Shown here: in pieces, positions 1-12,586 of the stretch
How the letters are laid out: each line of letters begins with the position of its first letter
Position numbering within the stretch: position 1 is the first letter of the stretch
Assembly: GCA_015478945.1 (NCBI GenBank)
Contig: JABUQX010038909.1
Span: 67,501-104,110 of the forward strand
Source of the DNA: Trachelipus rathkii
Taxonomy: Eukaryota > Arthropoda > Malacostraca > Isopoda > Trachelipodidae
Direction: 5' to 3'
DNA: 36,610 nt
Notes under the pieces: model-generated
The model's database searches: none
Told to the model about the DNA's origin: nothing
Seen by the model: only the letters and a program-made list of their open reading frames with translations
Program-made: the position numbers and the translations under genes

Positions 1-389
<389 letters not shown>

Positions 390-601
390 CTTCACCTTCT
401 TCTTTGCCCCAAGATTGGGGGTAGGTGCTGTACAAGCATCGGAAAAGCAAACCAGTAGGAGAACGATGCCAAACGCAAGTAGAAAAGAAAGCCCATCCTT
501 ACAGCCCCCCCTGTGTAACATTAATTAGTGAGAGCTCGTCACAGAAAATCCACCCAAGAGCATCATGGGACCGCGACGGACACTCTCACTATGGTAAATC
601 G

Positions 602-937
602 TCATTGTAAGGGTTCATCCCTTGGCCCTGGGTAACCATGCCCCATACAAAAACCGCGCCATTCTCTCCTATCATGCACATTTATTCTTCTCGCCTCAGC
701 CAAACTCACATTTCTCTCCTTCAGACATTCGTTCACCGACTCAATCCACTTCCTCTTCGGTCTCCCAGCCGGTCGGTTCCCAACACACTCTCCACTATAC
801 AACCGCTTAACCAACCGACTATCATTCATCCTTTCCACATGACCAAACCATCTCAACATACTTTCATTTATTCTCTCATTTACCCCTTTCTTCACACCAC
901 TAATACGTTCATTCCTCACTTTATTAATTCTTTTCAC
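602..937 (-). pseudogene. C-terminal region of family 1 ORF, copy A
   Basis: The translation contains NKVRNERISGVKKGVNER, then LRWFGHVERM, then GRPKRKWIESVNECL, the usual layout downstream of the RT thumb in RTE-like elements of arthropods. The reading frame is open for 111 codons but is separated from the RT fragment by a stop. The same block recurs in copies B, C, G and H, which confirms it as family-specific coding sequence. Confidence 0.8.
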
Positions 938-985
938 CTAGCACGCCCCTAGATTGTCTATCTCAACACATTGAACTTTAGATCT

Positions 986-1783
986 TTACTTCTTATTATT
1001 CCAGACCATAGTCTCACTACCATACAATAACACAGGTAACAACATACCCTCATGTAAGACCCTAGCGCACTCAAGACTTAGTCCCTTTACATTCACCAAC
1101 GATTTAATTGCACCAGCAACCTTCCTGCCATTCACAACTTTCCTACTACACTCTGCATCATCCGTTCCCTTCTCATCCAACACATACCCTAAATATTTAA
1201 ACTCAGACACTTGCTCCAGCTGCTCATCATCTAACATAACTTCACACTGAGGACTGTCCTCACTCACAACCATAACCTTACTCTTATCTACGTTTACTTT
1301 CAAACCTCTCCTTTTACACACCCTGCCAAATCTCTCTATCAATCCTCTCAAACTCTCTTCAGATTCGCCACACAAAACCAAATCATCCGCATACAATAGG
1401 CAGGGCACCCTCCACTCCTCTCCATTCTCCATCATTCTAACACCATTTCCTGCCATCCCCACCTCGAATTCTATCATAACCCCATCCATATACAAATTGA
1501 ATAACCAAGGAGACATAACACAACCCTGTCTCACTCCGCTATTAATACTAAACCAATCACCATTGACACCATTTATTCTTACACACGCTTCACTATCGTC
1601 ATACATACTTTTGATTCCATTCAGAAGCCTACCACCAACACCATATATCACTAATACCTGCCATAAAGCTTCCCTATTAACTCTATCATACGCCTGTTGT
1701 AAATCCATAAAACCTAAATATAATTTATTCTTCTTCTCCCTCATTTTCTCAATCATTTGTTTCAATGTAAAGATTTGATCCAC
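986..1783 (-). pseudogene. Reverse transcriptase domain, family 1 copy A
   Basis: A 265-codon open stretch carries ordered RT motifs. GFMDLQQAYDRV is the motif with the first catalytic Asp. SGVRQGCVMSPWLFNLYMD is the template-grip block. LLYADDLVLCGES is the catalytic YADD box (about 1382-1393). FKYLGYVLD is the thumb-proximal motif. The stretch stops after ETMVWNNKK, and the C-terminal part of the protein resumes in 602-937 after a stop and a frame change. No intact start or endonuclease is present, so this is the best preserved RT fragment of the family in the window but not a working gene. Confidence 0.85.
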
Positions 1784-2021
1784 ACATCATCTACCACTTA
1801 TAGCACTTAAATTGCTACATCACCAATCAGTCCTTCAGTCACTCGACGCACTCTTTCGACCAAAATACCAGCATATACCTTCCCTACAACACTCAATAAA
1901 CTTATTCCCCTATAATTTCTACAATTCCCTTTTCTCCTTACACATATATAAGGGTACTATTACCGCTCTCCTCCAATCCCTTGGAACTATACCCTCCATA
2001 AACGCTTTATTACACAACTTC

Positions 2022-2024
<3 letters not shown>

Positions 2025-2095
<71 letters not shown>

Positions 2096-2159
2096 AACAT
2101 ATATATATATACTCTCTCTCTCTCTCTCTTTCTCTCTCTATATATATATATATATATAT
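2025..2159. repeat. (TA)n with an internal (CT)n tract
   Basis: TA repeats enclose a CT tract near 2111-2140. This is the insertion target of the hAT element that follows; the same AT array resumes at 4329 beyond that element. Confidence 0.9.
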
Positions 2160-4576
<2,417 letters not shown>

Positions 4577-4599
4577 ACCTAATACATAAACGCTACAAA

Positions 4600-4790
4600 A
4601 AGGGAATTTATAATCCACACAATAGCCTACCTACCGTAGCTAAACAGTAAAACATTTGACAGAACGAGTCCTAGCAAATCGCGGGTTCGAATCCTAGGTA
4701 GAAATTACCTAGAGAAGTTCCCCTCCTTGAATAGGGCTATGCCCGTGAGGTGTGAACTTTTTAATATAAAAAAAAAAAGAAAAAAGAAAG
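4600..4790 (+). mobile_element. tRNA-derived SINE (or tRNA pseudogene)
   Basis: A 75-nt tRNA-like head spans 4627-4701. Its first seven bases CTACCTA pair perfectly with TAGGTAG at 4695-4701. TAGCTAAACAG (4637-4647) fits the RNA polymerase III A-box consensus, and GGTTCGAATCC (4684-4694) is a perfect B box. A body of about 60 nt follows, with a T5 run, then an A-rich tail (about 4764-4788). I see no convincing D-arm or anticodon arm with a U at position 33, so a functional tRNA is unlikely. It sits on the 3' side of Nup358 exon 10, in the following intron. Confidence 0.6.
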
Positions 4791-4839
4791 GGTGGAAGAT
4801 TAACAAAGACTAACAGAGAGATATCTAAAAAAAAAAAAA

Positions 4840-4888
4840 AATAATAATAATAATAATAATAATAAATATAATAATAATAAAAATAATA
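4840..4888. repeat. (TAA)n microsatellite beside a splice donor
   Basis: TAA repeats end next to the GTATGT splice donor of Nup358 exon 10 (minus strand, donor at 4893-4888). Confidence 0.9.
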
Positions 4889-4893
4889 CATAC

Positions 4894-5062
4894 CAGTCTT
4901 CACATCAACTAAATCAGGCATTGGAAAAACGGGTTTAAAATCAATCTGAGGTTCATATTCATCAATTGCTTCGTCTTTTGACGTATCTGCAACTCCACTT
5001 TCAATTGATTTGCCTTTGGATTCAGAGCTGGAGGTCTTTCCAAACACAGCTTTTGGCTCAAA
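4894..5062 (-). CDS. RanBP2: RanBP2/Nup358 exon 10: start of second Ran-binding domain
   Basis: The exon encodes 56 codons plus one base. It begins FEPKAVFGKTSSSESKG, passes through an acidic Ser-rich linker, and ends IDFKPVFPMPDLVDVKTG, the N-terminal strand of a Ran-binding domain (the family consensus continues with an acidic GEE). The acceptor is TTAG just before 5062, and the donor is G|GTATGT at 4893. Its incoming phase (0) matches the end of exon 9. The acceptor has hardly any pyrimidine tract because a TA array lies directly upstream. The following RBD exons must lie left of the window. Confidence 0.82.
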
Positions 5063-5063
5063 C

Positions 5064-5262
<199 letters not shown>

Positions 5263-6301
5263 ATCTTCCTCCAATCCCCAGATTGGGGTGAGATGCATAG
5301 CATATACCGTACCGGAACAGAAAAAATATCCACCCGGAGGCTTCACGAGATTGCGACGGACATTCACTGTGGTATATCATCAATGTGGGGTTCATCCCCT
5401 GGGCAAAGCCCACAACCATACCCCCACACAAAATTCTGCCATTCCCTCCTGTTATGCACCCTTCTTCTTGCCTCTGCCAAACTCGAATTCCTCTTCTTCA
5501 GGCATTCCTTTACCGACTCAATCCACTTTTTCTTCTGTCTCCCAGCCATTCAATTTGTACCACTATTCATATGCTTAACCAATCAACTATGTACTCTTGT
5601 TTATTCTCTCATTTACGCCCTTCATCACACCATACAACTCCCTAATGCATTCATTCCTCGTTTAATCAAATCTTCTAAAAAGTAACACACCCCTAAGATT
5701 GTCCATCTGAACACTCTGTACCTTAAACACAGAAATCAAAATCCTTCATCCCCATACCTCAATCAATATACTTTAATTAAATATCTATGTTATAAAGTAA
5801 CTTCCCAATTGATTACATGATTACAATCTTTCTTGACCTTTCGTACTTCTTTCCAGAAAAGCTTCCTATTCCCATGTATATCTCCATTCAACCTTCTACC
5901 AAACTATTCATTTAAATTTTCTTACTATGTACGCAAATTTTTGTTTTCCTACTTTCCTCCGTATATATTAAAACAAACCTTTATTTCGAGAACTCGTCAT
6001 TTGTTTTTCAACCACGTTTCTTTTTCTTTTTTTACTTTACACCACATGCATCACCTCTTCATTCCAACACTCACTACTGACATTCTTACTTCCTACTTTT
6101 ATCACACCCATATATTTCTCTTGAACTACAAATATAAGCTTCCTTCATTTGCGTCCAGATTTGTTCGGTTTTCCCTAAAACCGATTTATTTTTGGGCATT
6201 CTCACATACTTTTCCTTATAACCTCGTTCACTTAACTTCTCACTTTTAATCCTCCCAACTTTCTTCCTTTTAATTAACCTTCCTCTCAATCCATGCCCCT
6301 A

Positions 6302-6302
<1 letters not shown>
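5263..6302 (-). mobile_element. Family 1 non-LTR copy B, internally deleted
   Basis: The 3' part (5263-5720) contains the hairpin CCCCAGATTGGGG and the C-terminal coding block (KKWIESVKECLKKRN). At 5820-5930 the minus strand switches to the endonuclease-RT linker (NRKLFWKEVRKVKK-like), and 6086-6289 encodes sequence from further upstream of it (RGYKEKYVRMPKNKS). The whole RT core is missing between them and is replaced by about 100 bp (5722-5830) that I cannot assign. The copy is therefore a deletion derivative or a product of recombination between two copies. Confidence 0.72.
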
Positions 6303-6375
<73 letters not shown>

Positions 6376-6389
6376 AATATATACTATAT

Positions 6390-6449
<60 letters not shown>
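6303..6449. repeat. (TA)n microsatellite
   Basis: TA tract separating copies B and C of family 1; it directly follows the 3' end of copy C (minus strand). Confidence 0.95.
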
Positions 6450-6454
<5 letters not shown>

Positions 6455-9400
6455 TGTGTGTCGTCATCACCATCACCAACCACCACCTCTCCCGAAGACT
6501 GGGGGTAAGGTACGTAGCATGCACTGGAAGCAAAAAAAAGTAGTTAAAGAATATGACGCAAGTCGAAAAGACAGCCCAGCCTTTCCGCCCCTTTATACCT
6601 TTTAGTGTGAACTCGTATCAGTCAGAAAATTTACCCTCGAGTTTCAGGCGACCGCGACGGACCCTCACTGTGGCATCTCGTCAATGTAGGGTTCATTCCT
6701 TGGCCCAGGTGGATCACAACCATGCCCCTCTCACAAAACTCAGCCATTCACTCTTTTATGCATCTTTCTTCTCGCCTCTGCCAAACTCACATTTCTCTCC
6801 TCCAGGCATTCCATACTGACTCAATCCATTTTTCCTTCAGTCTCCCAGCCAGTCGATTCCTAGAAGACTAACCACTATATCTCAACTTACCCAGCTGACT
6901 ATCATCCATACTTTCCACATAACTAAACCATCTCAACGTACTTTTATTTATTCTCTCATTTACCCCTTTCTTCACACCACACAACTTTCTAAAGCGTTCA
7001 TTCCTCATTTTGTCAATTCTTCTCGCACCTAACACGACCCTAAGGTTTTCCATCTGAACACACTGTACTTTAGATCTATACCTCTTTTCCCAGACCATAA
7101 TCTCACTACTATACATTAACACAGGTAACAACATACCCTCATATAAGATCCTTGCGCACTCAACACCTCATCCCTTTACATCCACCAGCGGTTTTATTGC
7201 ACCAGACAACTTTCCTACAACACTCTGCATTATCCATTCCCTTTTCATCCAACATATACCCTAAATATTTAAACTCAGGCACTTGTTCCAGCTGCTCACC
7301 ATTTCACATAACTAAACACCGAGGACTGTCCTCACTTACAACTATAACCTTACTCTTATCTACGTTTACTCTTAAACCCCTCCTTTTACACATCCTGCCA
7401 AATCTCTCTACCAATCCTCTCAAACTCTCTTCAGATTAGCCACACAAAACCAAATAATAAGCATATAATAGGCAGGGCACCCTTCACTCTCTTCCATTCT
7501 CCGTCATTCTAACATCATCCCCTGCAATCACCACCTCTTAATTCTTTCATAATCAAATCCATATACAAATTGAATAACTAAGGAGACAACAAATCCCTGT
7601 CTCATTCAGCTATTAATATTAAACCAATCACTTTCGACTCCATTTATTCCAACACACGCTTCACTATTGTCATACATACTTTTTATTTCATTCAGAAGCA
7701 ACCCACCAACACCATATATCACTAACACCTGCCATAGAGCTTTCCTATTAATCCTATTGTGGCGTCTGGGGCAGGAGGCTGCCAGCCCCACTGATGAAAC
7801 CTAGGCAGCCTCCGGGAAGAAACGCCACTTCATCGTGACAACGCTCACTCATCAACATCTAATAATATTCTTCAATTGAAGGTGGTTTTGAGACTTCACC
7901 TTACCCCTTCTAATTGGTGACCCCAGAGTGACCATAAAAACCCAGCCGAACATCCATCAAATTAAGTTTCTTCTGCTGGGCGCCACCTGTTCGGTATCCT
8001 GTGCGCTGTACCGTATCAAGCTCTGCAGGTGCGGACCAACTGCCAGTAAGAGTACAGAGTGGTCGAAGCCTTCTCAGTGACCTTAATGTGCGCACACCTA
8101 GCTCTCACCTGACAGTTGACCCGACATCATTTCAGGACCGGAGAGCGGAGTGTGCTCGCGGCATTGTCACTGGGGGGAGTCCTGTGGCGTCTGGGGCAGG
8201 AGGCTGCCAGCCCCACTGATGAAACCTAGGCAGCCTCCGGGAAGAAACGCCACTTCATCGTGACAACGCTCACTCACTTCAACATCTCGTATTCTTCAAT
8301 TGAAGGTGGTTTTGAGACTTCACCTTACCCCTTCAAATTGGTGACCACCTGGAGTGACCAGTGCCACTGGTGTGGCACACGAACACCAACAAGCAACCAC
8401 GCCAAATTTGATTCCGAACACCCATCAAATTAAGTTTCTTCTGCTGGGCGCTACTCTGTTCGGCCATCCTGTGCCGCCTGTACCGTTCAAGCTTCTGCAG
8501 GTGCGGACCAACTGCCAGTAAGAGTACAGAGTGGTCGAAGCCTTCTCAGTGACCTTAATGTGCGCACACCTAGCTCTCACCTGACAGCTGACCCGACATC
8601 ATTTCAGGACCGGAGAGCGGAGTGTGCTCGCGGCATTGTCACTGGGGGGAGTCCTGGTGGCGTCTGGGGCAGAGGCTGCCAGCCACCACTGATGAAACTA
8701 GGGCAGCCCTTCCGGAAGAAAACGCCACGTTCATCGTGACAACGTCACTCACTTCAACATCTCGTATTCTTCAATTGAAGGTGGTTTTGAGACTCTCACC
8801 TTCCTTCAAATTTGGTGACCACCGGAGTGACAGTGCCACTGTTGTGGCACACGAACACCAACAAGAAACCATGCCAAATTTGATTTGATTCTGAACACCC
8901 ATCAAATCACCGAACATCCATCAAATTCGGCCATCCTGTGCCGCCTGTACCGTTCAAGCTTCTGCAGGTGCGGACCAACTGCCAGTAAGAATACAGAGTG
9001 GTCGAAGCCTTCTCAGTGACCTTAATGTGCGCACACCTGCTCTCACCTGACAGCTGACCCGACATCATTTCAGGACCGGAGAGCGGAGTGCTCTCGGCAT
9101 TGTCACTGGGGGAGTCCTGTGGCGTCTGGGGCAGGAGGCTCTAGCCCCAATTGATAAATCCTAAAGCAGCCTCGGGGCAAGAAACGCCATTTTCATCGTG
9201 ACAACGCTTCACTCTCTTCAACATCTATTATATCCCATCTATTGAGGTGGTTATTTCAACATCAGAATTAACCCCTTCAAATTGGTGACCACCTGGAGTG
9301 ACCAGTGCACTGTTGTGGCACACGAACACCAACAAGCCAACCATGCCAAATTTGATTCCGAACACCCATCAAATCACTGAACACCCATATCGAATTAAGT

Positions 9401-9798
9401 TTCTTCTGCTGGGCGCCACTCTGTTCGGTCATCCTGTGCCGCCTGTACCGTACTAAGCTTTCTGCAGGTGCGGACCAACTGCCAGTAAGAGTACAGAGTG
9501 GTCGAAGCCTTCTCAGTGACCTTAATGTGCGCACACCTAGCTTTCACCTGACAGCTGACCCAACATCATTTCAGGACCGGAGAGCGGAGTGTGCTCACGG
9601 CATTGTCACTGGGGGGAGTCCTGTGGCGTCTGGGGCAGGGGGGCTGCCAGCCCCACTGATGAAACCTAGGCAGCCTCCGGGAAGAAACGCCACTTCATCT
9701 GACAACGCTCACCTCACTTCAACATCTCATATTCTTCCATTGAAGGTGGTTTTGAGACTTCACCTTACCCCCTTCACTATCATACGCCTGTTGCAAAT
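6450..9798 (-). mobile_element. Family 1 non-LTR copy C, split by an LTR array
   Basis: The minus strand from 7757 down to 6450 carries a degenerate RT domain, the C-terminal block and the 3' UTR. The RT sequence breaks at 7757 in the motif that in copy A reads CTCTATCATACGCC. It resumes at 9777 with CTATCATACGCCTG, so the 2.0-kb segment between is an insertion with a 4-bp duplication (CTAT). Multiple frameshifts disable the protein. The 5' end stops at about 9798 at a TA tract. Confidence 0.85.
7758..9776 (+). mobile_element. TRIM-type LTR element, head-to-tail array of five LTRs
   Basis: Five LTR copies of about 155 bp start at 7758, 8183, 8655, 9118 and 9622. Each begins TGTGGCGTC (one has an extra G), and the last ends CCTTCA at 9776. 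Four internal segments of roughly 270-350 bp lie between them. Each internal segment starts with AATTGGTGACC, whose TGGTGACC matches a tRNA-Trp-type primer site as in CsRn1-like Gypsy elements. Each ends GGGGGGAGTCC (GGGGGAGTCC before LTR4), a short polypurine tract. Flanking CTAT at 7754-7757 and 9777-9780 is a 4-bp target duplication. I found no gag or pol domain. Orientation is inferred from primer site and polypurine tract. Confidence 0.85.
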
Positions 9799-9823
9799 TA
9801 TATATTATATATTTATATATATA

Positions 9824-9854
<31 letters not shown>

Positions 9855-9889
9855 ATAATATATATATATATATATATAGTAATATATAT
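9799..9889. repeat. AT microsatellite block
   Basis: TA and ATA repeats between the 5' end of copy C and fragment D. Confidence 0.9.
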
Positions 9890-9985
9890 ATATATTTCTT
9901 TCTTTCTGTCCTTCTTTCTCCTCTTTGCCCCAAGATTGGGGTAAGGTGCGTACAAGCATCGAAAAAGAAAAGCAGTAGGAGAACA

Positions 9986-9990
<5 letters not shown>
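9890..9990 (-). mobile_element. Family 1 3'-UTR fragment, copy D
   Basis: About 100 bp of the family-1 3' end only, with the perfect hairpin CCCCAAGATTGGGG and the GTACAAGCATC box, isolated between two TA arrays. Such a short piece fits an extreme 5' truncation or recombination between AT tracts. Confidence 0.8.
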
Positions 9991-10069
<79 letters not shown>

Positions 10070-10229
10070 CTTATATATTATATATTATATATATATATAT
10101 TATATATATATATATAATATATATATTATATGTATATTTCAAAGAAGATATTTCAAACACCTACAAAATATACCTATATATATATAATATATATATAATA
10201 TATATATATATTATATAATATTAATTTAA
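9991..10229. repeat. AT microsatellite block
   Basis: Several TA/ATA arrays broken by a short unique stretch near 10130-10175 (TATTTCAAAGAAGATATTTC). Confidence 0.9.
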
Positions 10230-10383
10230 GTTTATCAGAGGCGAGAATAAAGGTGCATAATAGGAGTGAATGGCGGGGTTGTGTGATGGGGTATGGTTGT
10301 GGCCCACCTGGGCCAGGGGATGAACCCCACACTTGACGATATTCAATAGTGAGGGTCCGGTGCGGTCCCGTGAAGCTCTAGGG

Positions 10384-12008
10384 CAGTGATTTCCAACCTT
10401 TTGTAATTCACGGCACACTAGTTAAGGCTGTGGAATTTTTGAGGCACACTTGTTAAAATAATAATGATAATGATAATGATAATGATGAAAATAATAATAA
10501 TAATAATAATAGATTTTAAATCTAAAATATCTATAAAACATGCCTGTTAGTTTGCGGTTTAGAATCGATTAATAATAATATTAATGGGAAATTTGTGCTT
10601 GATGCTTGGAGAACAAATATTGTATGTTAGGTCTGATGTTTGATAACGCAACACGCATATTTTCCTCAAGATTTAACAATCTATTTCTTGTTTTGCATTT
10701 TATTGTGACCATTGCAGAGAAAGCTTGTTCACACAAGTATGATGTTGAAAATGGCAAAAGGGAACTTGCGGCTTTTTCTACTAGGTTAGGATACTCCTTT
10801 TGTATGCTAAGCCAAAAATCAGCCGCTGATAAGTCAGTATTCTCCAGTTTAATTTTCAGTAAAGAATCAGCGCAGAGATCATTAAATTCGTATCTTTTAG
10901 TAAATGTGAAATCTAGTTCTCAACAAAATCTGCCATATGAAATGGGGAAACAATCCACTCAAGATTCTTAACGGAAAGAGAAGGAAAGTACTTATCTACT
11001 GCATCTTGCAATTTTGATAAATGATCAAGAACGAGATCTTTTAGCTTTTCCTCGCCATTAAGTTCCGAAAATTTTAAAAGGGATTGAAATTTGAAAAACG
11101 CTTTTCTAAATTGCAGACTTCCAAGAAGGTACCTTTCTCATGAAACCTTTCATTTTATTGGTTTAAGAAACTATTGTTTCTTGTCGTCCCTGCAATGAAG
11201 TATTTAATTCATTTAGTTTACTAAAAATATCTGACAGATGACGCTGTAACCACCAATCATCATTTTGCAGCAAACTAGGAAAATGCATCATGTTCCTCTT
11301 CTTTAAAAAGGACTTTTAGTTCTTTCTTTGAGGTTTTTACGCGGTTCAGTACTCTACCACGAGATAACCATCTTACTTCTGTATGTAAAAATAATGAGAT
11401 ATATGGTGCATCCATTTCACAAAATTTTTTTAAAGAGTCTACAATTCAAAGGTCGCGATTTAATGTAATATATTATCTTCACAACCTGATTTATAACTTC
11501 AGCGAACTGCCCACCACAATTTTTCCATACCAGTGCTGCTCTGTACAGAAAGCAGTGAGTTATTATCAATGATCCATTTTCCTGTAAAGCTGGCGCCATA
11601 AATCCTTAATACTTTCCTGTCATTGATGGTGCACCATCAGTACATATTCAAGAACAGTCGTTCCATGAAAGACCATGGTTATTGAGATAGTAAGAGACGG
11701 AAGCAAAAATATCAGCACCGGTACTAGTGGTTTCCAACTCTTTACAAAACAAAAACTGCTCCACGATATATTTACCGTCAGTAAAACTACAGAATTAAAG
11801 AAGATGATTTTTGGCAGTAATATCAGTACTTTCATCTATTTGTAAAGCAAATTTATGGCGAGTTTTTAATAAATTGAAAACGTAATTTTATTAAAATGGT
11901 TAGAGATGTTACAACTAGATTAAAATCACGCGGCACCCTGTCGTGGTTTTGAGGCCAGACAGATCTCGCGGCACACAAGTGCCTCGGCACACCGGTTGGG
12001 AATCTCTG
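10384..12008 (-). mobile_element. hAT transposon (ZBED5/FAM200-like) with perfect 8-bp target duplication
   Basis: The left terminus CAGTGATTTCCAACC and the reverse complement of the right terminus, CAGAGATTCCCAACC, match at 13 of 15 positions and fit the hAT consensus. The 8-bp CTCTAGGG occurs on both sides (10376-10383 and 12009-12016). The 1625-bp element contains one minus-strand transposase remnant. It also has a simple (ATA/ATG)n stretch near 10455-10510. Confidence 0.93.
10600..11900 (-). pseudogene. hAT transposase remnant, ZBED5/FAM200 type
   Basis: Reading the minus strand, conserved blocks appear in order with frame changes and stops. FALQIDESTDIT is the first catalytic Asp region. 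ICTDGAPSMTGKY holds the CTDGA box. ITHCFLYRAALVWK is the THC..HR-like block. VVKIIYYIKSRPLNCRLF follows. The C-terminal dimerisation region lies about 10970-10600, with FWLSIQKEYPNLVEKA, LCEQAFSAM and NRLL. The last block is open for over 120 codons. The BED finger is absent. This is an old, non-functional copy. Confidence 0.85.
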
Positions 12009-12180
12009 CTCTAGGGTGAATTTTCTGACTGCGCCGAGTTCTCACACTAAGAGGTATAGAGGGGGCTGTAAGGCTGGGCTTTCTTTTCAATATGTGTCAT
12101 ATTCTTCTACTACTTCTCTTTTCCGATGCATGTCACGCACCTTGCCCCCAGTCTTGGGGAAAAAAAAGAAGATGGTGATG

Positions 12181-12318
<138 letters not shown>

Positions 12319-12342
12319 AGTACAAGGTAATAGGTATCTTAC

Positions 12343-12434
12343 CGCTTTTGGATCCTTGGTAGCAAAATTGAGTGTAGGTTCTGAAGCTGCTGCAAGAGAG
12401 CCAAATGATAATGCATTTTCCCATATTCTTATTG
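12343..12434 (-). CDS. RanBP2: RanBP2/Nup358 exon 9: FG-type linker
   Basis: The exon encodes IRIWENALSFGSLAAASEP followed by TLNFATKDPKA. The SFGSLA...F pattern matches the SFADLA...FAFGSKD segment that precedes each Ran-binding domain in RanBP2 proteins. The donor is GCG|GTAAGA at 12342. I chose the acceptor GTGGCAAG before 12434 because it keeps the phase left by exon 8 and retains the SFGSLA motif. An alternative acceptor (CTCTTGCAG, giving an exon from about 12389) is also in phase and has a better pyrimidine tract. It joins exon 10 in phase 0. Confidence 0.72.
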
Positions 12435-12459
12435 CTTGCCACAAACAAACCTTAAATTA

Positions 12460-12521
12460 TATAATATTATATATATATATATATATATAATAATATATAT
12501 AAATATATATATATATATATA

Positions 12522-12582
<61 letters not shown>

Positions 12583-12586
12583 ATAT
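12460..12586. repeat. AT microsatellite block
   Basis: TA/ATA repeats lying about 25 bp upstream (minus strand) of the exon 9 acceptor and abutting family-1 copy F. Confidence 0.9.

Larger units (their letters stand above)
390..2024 (-). mobile_element. Family 1 non-LTR retrotransposon, copy A (5'-truncated)
   Basis: The copy reads 5' to 3' from 2024 down to 390. It holds the end of the endonuclease-RT linker, an RT domain, a C-terminal region with the RWFGHVERM and GRPKRKW signatures, and a 3' UTR that ends with the hairpin CCCCAATCTTGGGG (minus strand, near 407-420) and an A-rich tail. The clade is uncertain; the C-terminal signature is common in RTE-like elements. Both ends lie against TA microsatellite. 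The coding region is broken by stops and frameshifts, so it is inactive. Confidence 0.88.
10230..12180 (+). mobile_element. Family 1 non-LTR copy E, split by a hAT insertion
   Basis: Only the end of the element is present: 10230-10383 (GAGGCGAGAATAAAG through the GGCCCACCTGGGCC region) and 12009-12180 (3' UTR with the hairpin CCCCCAGTCTTGGGG). The two halves join exactly at CTCTAGGG, and copy G shows the unoccupied site TGCTCTAGGGTGG near 15680. TA repeats bound it on both sides. Confidence 0.88.

Noticed and set aside
4627..4702. Functional tRNA gene
   Set aside because: The acceptor stem and Pol III boxes are good, but the D-arm and anticodon arm do not form, there is no U at the expected position 33, and a body with an A-rich tail follows.
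8001..8888. Short open frames in the TRIM internal segments as gag or pol
   Set aside because: They differ between units through indels, run into the LTR, and contain no Gag, protease, RT or integrase motif.
7758..9776. CRISPR array or ordinary satellite DNA
   Set aside because: Repeats are about 155 bp, spacers are homologous to each other, and the block shows LTR ends, primer site, purine tract and a target duplication. This fits an LTR element multimer.
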